Source: Aequorivita sp.
GTDB lineage: Bacteria; Bacteroidota; Bacteroidia; Flavobacteriales; Flavobacteriaceae
DNA length: 8,494 nt
NCBI GenBank assembly: GCA_020435865.1
Contig: JAGQYZ010000222.1
Coordinates: 1 to 8,494, forward strand
Direction: 5' to 3'
Of the stretch, positions 5,840 through 8,494 are shown one piece after another. The notes beneath the pieces are model-generated. The model searched no databases. It was not told where the DNA came from and saw nothing but the letters and a program-made list of their open reading frames with translations. The translations under genes and the position numbers were made by a program. The stretch's first letter is position 1; each line of letters opens with the position of its first letter.

Positions 5840-8170
5840 CTATCGTTTTAAAGCGAAGTGGCCACGATAAATCATTCCATTTTTGAAGATTGCTTTAAAC
5901 CAATAATCCGAAGAAGGCATTTGCCTGCCATTGTAGGTGCCATCCCAGCCGTTGCTATCAAGGTTAAGAAAATAAAGGATTTTACCAAAACGATCGAAGA
6001 TTTCTACGAGATCTAGTTGTTCATTTTGGCGATTTTGACCTATTATCTGCCAATAATCGTGGAAACCATCATTGTTTGGGGTGAAGAAATTTGGGAAGCC
6101 AATAACGTATGCTATGAGGGTTGTTGTTCCACAACCGTTAGTGTCTTTTACCATAACCAAATGTTCACCAGGGACGACATTTTCAAAAACTGGACTTTGC
6201 TGAAAGGGACCATTGTCAAGCGCGTATAAGTAATTGCCTACGCCTTCTGCAATTAACGTTAGCGTTGCGTTACCTATATTGCCTTTAAGTTGGTAGCTTA
6301 CTTCTGCAGTTTCTGATGCGAGAACGATTATGGAGCGGGTGTTTGTGCAAGAATAGTCTTCACCATTTATGGTTTTATGGCGGGTTACTGTTATGGTATA
6401 ATTGCCGGGTTCATTTATTTCAATGGTGGGAGTTATTTCGCCATTTGACCAATTGAATTCTGCATCTGTGATTGTTCCTGTTAAACCTGAATCTATTGTA
6501 ATTAATTCGGGGTACGTATTTTGGCAATAGATGTAATTTTCTTCACCTTCAAATTCTGGGGTATTGATCACGTTGAGCTTTATTTTGGCAGTTCCAAGGC
6601 AACCACGGCCACCAGAGATTCGTGCATAGATGGTTTGGGTATTTGCTTGGGTATTTGTGAATGGATTGGGCAATGGGTTGGTTTGCGTAATTGCTTCGTT
6701 GTAGGAAAGATGGTAGGTTACTTCTGTATTGTTTCTGAAGAGTATTTGTAATTGGGTAGTGGTTTCAGAAAAATTAAAGCTTGCAAAACCAGGTGTGCCT
6801 TCTGTGGAACAATTCACCAGAAAGAAATCTGAAACGGTGTTTGTTGTGGTTTTTAAAACTACTTCTGCTATGCCTATGCAGCCGTAATCTGAGACTACAC
6901 GGGCATAAACAATCTGGTTGGATTGGCTATTGGTGTATCTTTCTGGATTTCTTATTGGGTTTATGTTGTTTTGCGCGTCAGCGGCGCTTGTGTGGAAAGA
7001 ATAAACACGAAGCAACGGATCGCCATTGATGATGTTTTCTTCTGCATCAAAAAGATTGAAAGTTGCGCGGCCATCGGCTAGTGGCTCGCACTGATATAGG
7101 TCTGTATTTTGGACACTGACTGGGCCTGCGTATTGAATTAGAACTTCGTCTGTGGCGATGCAGGCGTTTCCGAAATCTATTTCCACTTTATATATGCCTG
7201 CTGAGTTTATGGATAATTGTGCTGATGTTTCGCCATTGATGATTACGCCGTCTTTATACCATATGTATCCCAAAGGAGATGTTCCTTGTGGCGTGGCATC
7301 GAGTATATAGGTTTCGTTTTCACAAAGCGGGTTGTTGTTGACGAAACTACGGTCTGGACCGAGGTTTGCGGCGATGTTGAAACTGCCACCTTCAAGGAAG
7401 ACTGCGGAGTCGTAACGATAATTGGCCTCGTCCGCAATTACTAATTTTATGTGGTAGGCTTGGTTTACGGTTACTGAGGTTTTGGCTATGAGGATTTTGG
7501 TTTGGCCATTGAAGTTTATGGGTACGTTGGATCCGTTCCAGCCTTCAAAATAGGTATCATTAATTGGTGGGCAAGCACCTGGAATGCCAGAATGAACAGT
7601 GGTTACTAAAACTGGGGTATTGGTTCCCGGTACGAGTGCAATGTTGGTGTAAGTTCCGCCTATCGGCTTTATCAAAAAGGCGAAGGCATCACTATAAATA
7701 CAGGTGTTCGGATTGCCTTCTTGGTATTCTTCTGAGGCGAAAAGATAGCGAAACTGGATATTGTCTGCATTGGGTATAAAATCGAATTCTATTATTGTGG
7801 CATTTGTAGTATTGGTTATATTTAAGGCTGTTTCTAGGTCTTGATCGCCGTTCCAGTTGGGGGCATCGTCATCGCTTAGGGTTGTGTTGGGACCGGGGAT
7901 GTGGTTTAGTTTGCCAGTGCTCATCACAATGCCTTTAGCAAAAGGGAAGATGCTTCCGTTAGTGGAGAAATAACCAAAGCTTTTATCGCCATCGGGGAAG
8001 TTTCCACTTGTTGTGCTAGTAACCACAACGTTGCTGATGCAACCACTGTCTATAAGGATTTCTTCAACGAGCTGTTGGGGTGTGTAGGTGGTGGCATCTA
8101 CCTGAATGTTTTGGCTTCTGGCAACCGAAATGCAAAAAACTGCCAACAACAGGAAAATAAACAACTTCAT
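5840..8170 (-). CDS. T9SS-exported surface protein: choice-of-anchor L domain, Ig-like repeats, type B C-terminal sorting domain
   Basis: The protein has 776 residues. A Sec signal peptide spans about residues 1-19 (cut near ARS-Q). A choice-of-anchor L domain covers ~30-262, with typical segments GIVMSTGKL, FRYLFASEEYQEG and SDAFAFLIKP. An Ig/PKD-like domain follows at ~268-347. Two homologous modules lie at ~350-441 and ~443-535, each ending VYARV..YGCIG.A or IYARI..RGCLGTA. Two further beta modules lie at ~538-616 and ~620-690. Residues 691-776 are a type B T9SS / gliding-motility-associated C-terminal domain: FFTPNNDGFHDYW, IFDRFGKILY, GWDGTYNGR and the final GHFALKR. The protein should cross the inner membrane by Sec and the outer membrane by T9SS, and be attached to or released from the cell surface. 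Adhesion or matrix function is likely but not shown; no enzymatic domain is visible. Both ends look complete. A canonical Bacteroidota promoter lies just upstream. Confidence 0.95.
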   Translation of the reverse strand: MKLFIFLLLAVFCISVARSQNIQVDATTYTPQQLVEEILIDSGCISNVVVTSTTSGNFPDGDKSFGYFSTNGSIFPFAKGIVMSTGKLNHIPGPNTTLSDDDAPNWNGDQDLETALNITNTTNATIIEFDFIPNADNIQFRYLFASEEYQEGNPNTCIYSDAFAFLIKPIGGTYTNIALVPGTNTPVLVTTVHSGIPGACPPINDTYFEGWNGSNVPINFNGQTKILIAKTSVTVNQAYHIKLVIADEANYRYDSAVFLEGGSFNIAANLGPDRSFVNNNPLCENETYILDATPQGTSPLGYIWYKDGVIINGETSAQLSINSAGIYKVEIDFGNACIATDEVLIQYAGPVSVQNTDLYQCEPLADGRATFNLFDAEENIINGDPLLRVYSFHTSAADAQNNINPIRNPERYTNSQSNQIVYARVVSDYGCIGIAEVVLKTTTNTVSDFFLVNCSTEGTPGFASFNFSETTTQLQILFRNNTEVTYHLSYNEAITQTNPLPNPFTNTQANTQTIYARISGGRGCLGTAKIKLNVINTPEFEGEENYIYCQNTYPELITIDSGLTGTITDAEFNWSNGEITPTIEINEPGNYTITVTRHKTINGEDYSCTNTRSIIVLASETAEVSYQLKGNIGNATLTLIAEGVGNYLYALDNGPFQQSPVFENVVPGEHLVMVKDTNGCGTTTLIAYVIGFPNFFTPNNDGFHDYWQIIGQNRQNEQLDLVEIFDRFGKILYFLNLDSNGWDGTYNGRQMPSSDYWFKAIFKNGMIYRGHFALKR

Positions 8171-8494
8171 TTAATAGGGTTACTTTTCTTTTATAGCGGA
8201 GACAAATTTAGGGATTTAGGTTTCTTGTTTCAAGTTTCCTATTGAAAGTTTAAAGGGTAGGATATGTTTGTGGTTATTTGTTTTTCGCTAAATCTTCGGT
8301 GATGAGTTGACTGAAAATGGGGGCTTTTAATTTACAGCTTTGGAAATTTTATTATTTTAATAAATTTATGAAAATACATTATTAATATCTGAAATTAAAT
8401 TATTTAATATTAAAAATAAATTAATATAAAATAACACTAAATTAGTATTATTTGAAAATAAAATAAAATTTTAAGAAAGAATAAAATTTTTTTT
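8171..8494. other. Gene-free right end with an extremely AT-rich block
   Basis: No coding frame of plausible length was found in these 324 bases on either strand. Positions 8171-8240 hold the leader and promoter of the surface-protein gene. From 8341 to 8494 only 12 of 154 bases are G or C (about 8%), with long runs of A and T, well below the rest of the window. It may be an intergenic regulatory region upstream of a gene beyond the right edge. I could not identify a promoter, terminator or binding site in it. Confidence 0.6.
8203..8234 (-). promoter_or_regulatory. Bacteroidota-type promoter of the T9SS surface-protein gene
   Basis: On the minus strand TAAATTTG (8203-8210) exactly fits the -7 consensus TAnnTTTG. 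CTTG (8231-8234) lies 20 bases upstream as a -33 element (consensus TTTG, with TTG retained). Transcription would begin near 8196, leaving a leader of about 25 bases before the ATG at 8170. The spacing and position are as expected for the primary sigma factor of this phylum. No start site has been measured. Confidence 0.65.

Noticed and set aside
7243..7437. 64-codon minus-strand frame inside the surface-protein gene
   Set aside because: It is a frame-shifted shadow of the Ig-like and anchor L coding region; the main frame is continuous, so no frameshift is implied.

Overview
The window looks like chromosomal DNA from a member of the Bacteroidota, most probably the Flavobacteriaceae. The base composition is AT-rich. 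The largest surface protein ends in a type IX secretion (type B, gliding-motility-associated) sorting domain and starts with a choice-of-anchor L domain. One membrane protein is of the DUF4407 type, common in this phylum. One clear promoter has the phylum's -33 TTG / -7 TAnnTTTG layout. These are family-level inferences from reading the sequence; no database was searched.

Layout, left to right. Positions 1-195 are AT-rich, with an open frame running in from the left edge to a stop at 154-156 that may be the tail of a truncated gene. A plus-strand gene (196-1020) encodes an exported 274-residue protein made of two copies of one ~115-residue domain. It converges on four minus-strand genes, and a bidirectional terminator hairpin (1046-1078) lies in the gap. 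In their transcription order (right to left) the minus-strand genes are: a 776-residue T9SS-exported, multi-Ig-like surface protein (5840-8170), a DUF4407 membrane protein with a long coiled coil (4658-5758), a 1000-residue three-domain enzyme (1555-4557), and a small exported SnoaL/NTF2-like protein (1082-1510). The right end (8171-8494) has no gene. It holds the promoter of the surface protein and an extremely AT-rich block.

The most interesting item is the 1000-residue protein. It joins a small-molecule kinase of the aminoglycoside phosphotransferase fold, an M23 (LytM-type) zinc peptidase domain with all its metal-site residues, and a class III PLP enzyme whose lysine motif matches the ammonia/phosphate-eliminating lyases (ethanolamine-phosphate and phosphohydroxylysine phospho-lyases). 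The outer two domains form a plausible two-step pathway: phosphorylate a hydroxy-amine, then eliminate phosphate and ammonia to give an aldehyde. Why a normally extracytoplasmic cell-wall peptidase sits between them, in a protein without a signal peptide, is unresolved. The architecture is probably recurrent in bacteria, so it is better described as unexplained than as new.

The remaining genes appear ordinary for the group. I saw no tRNA, rRNA, CRISPR array, insertion sequence or recognised defence system.
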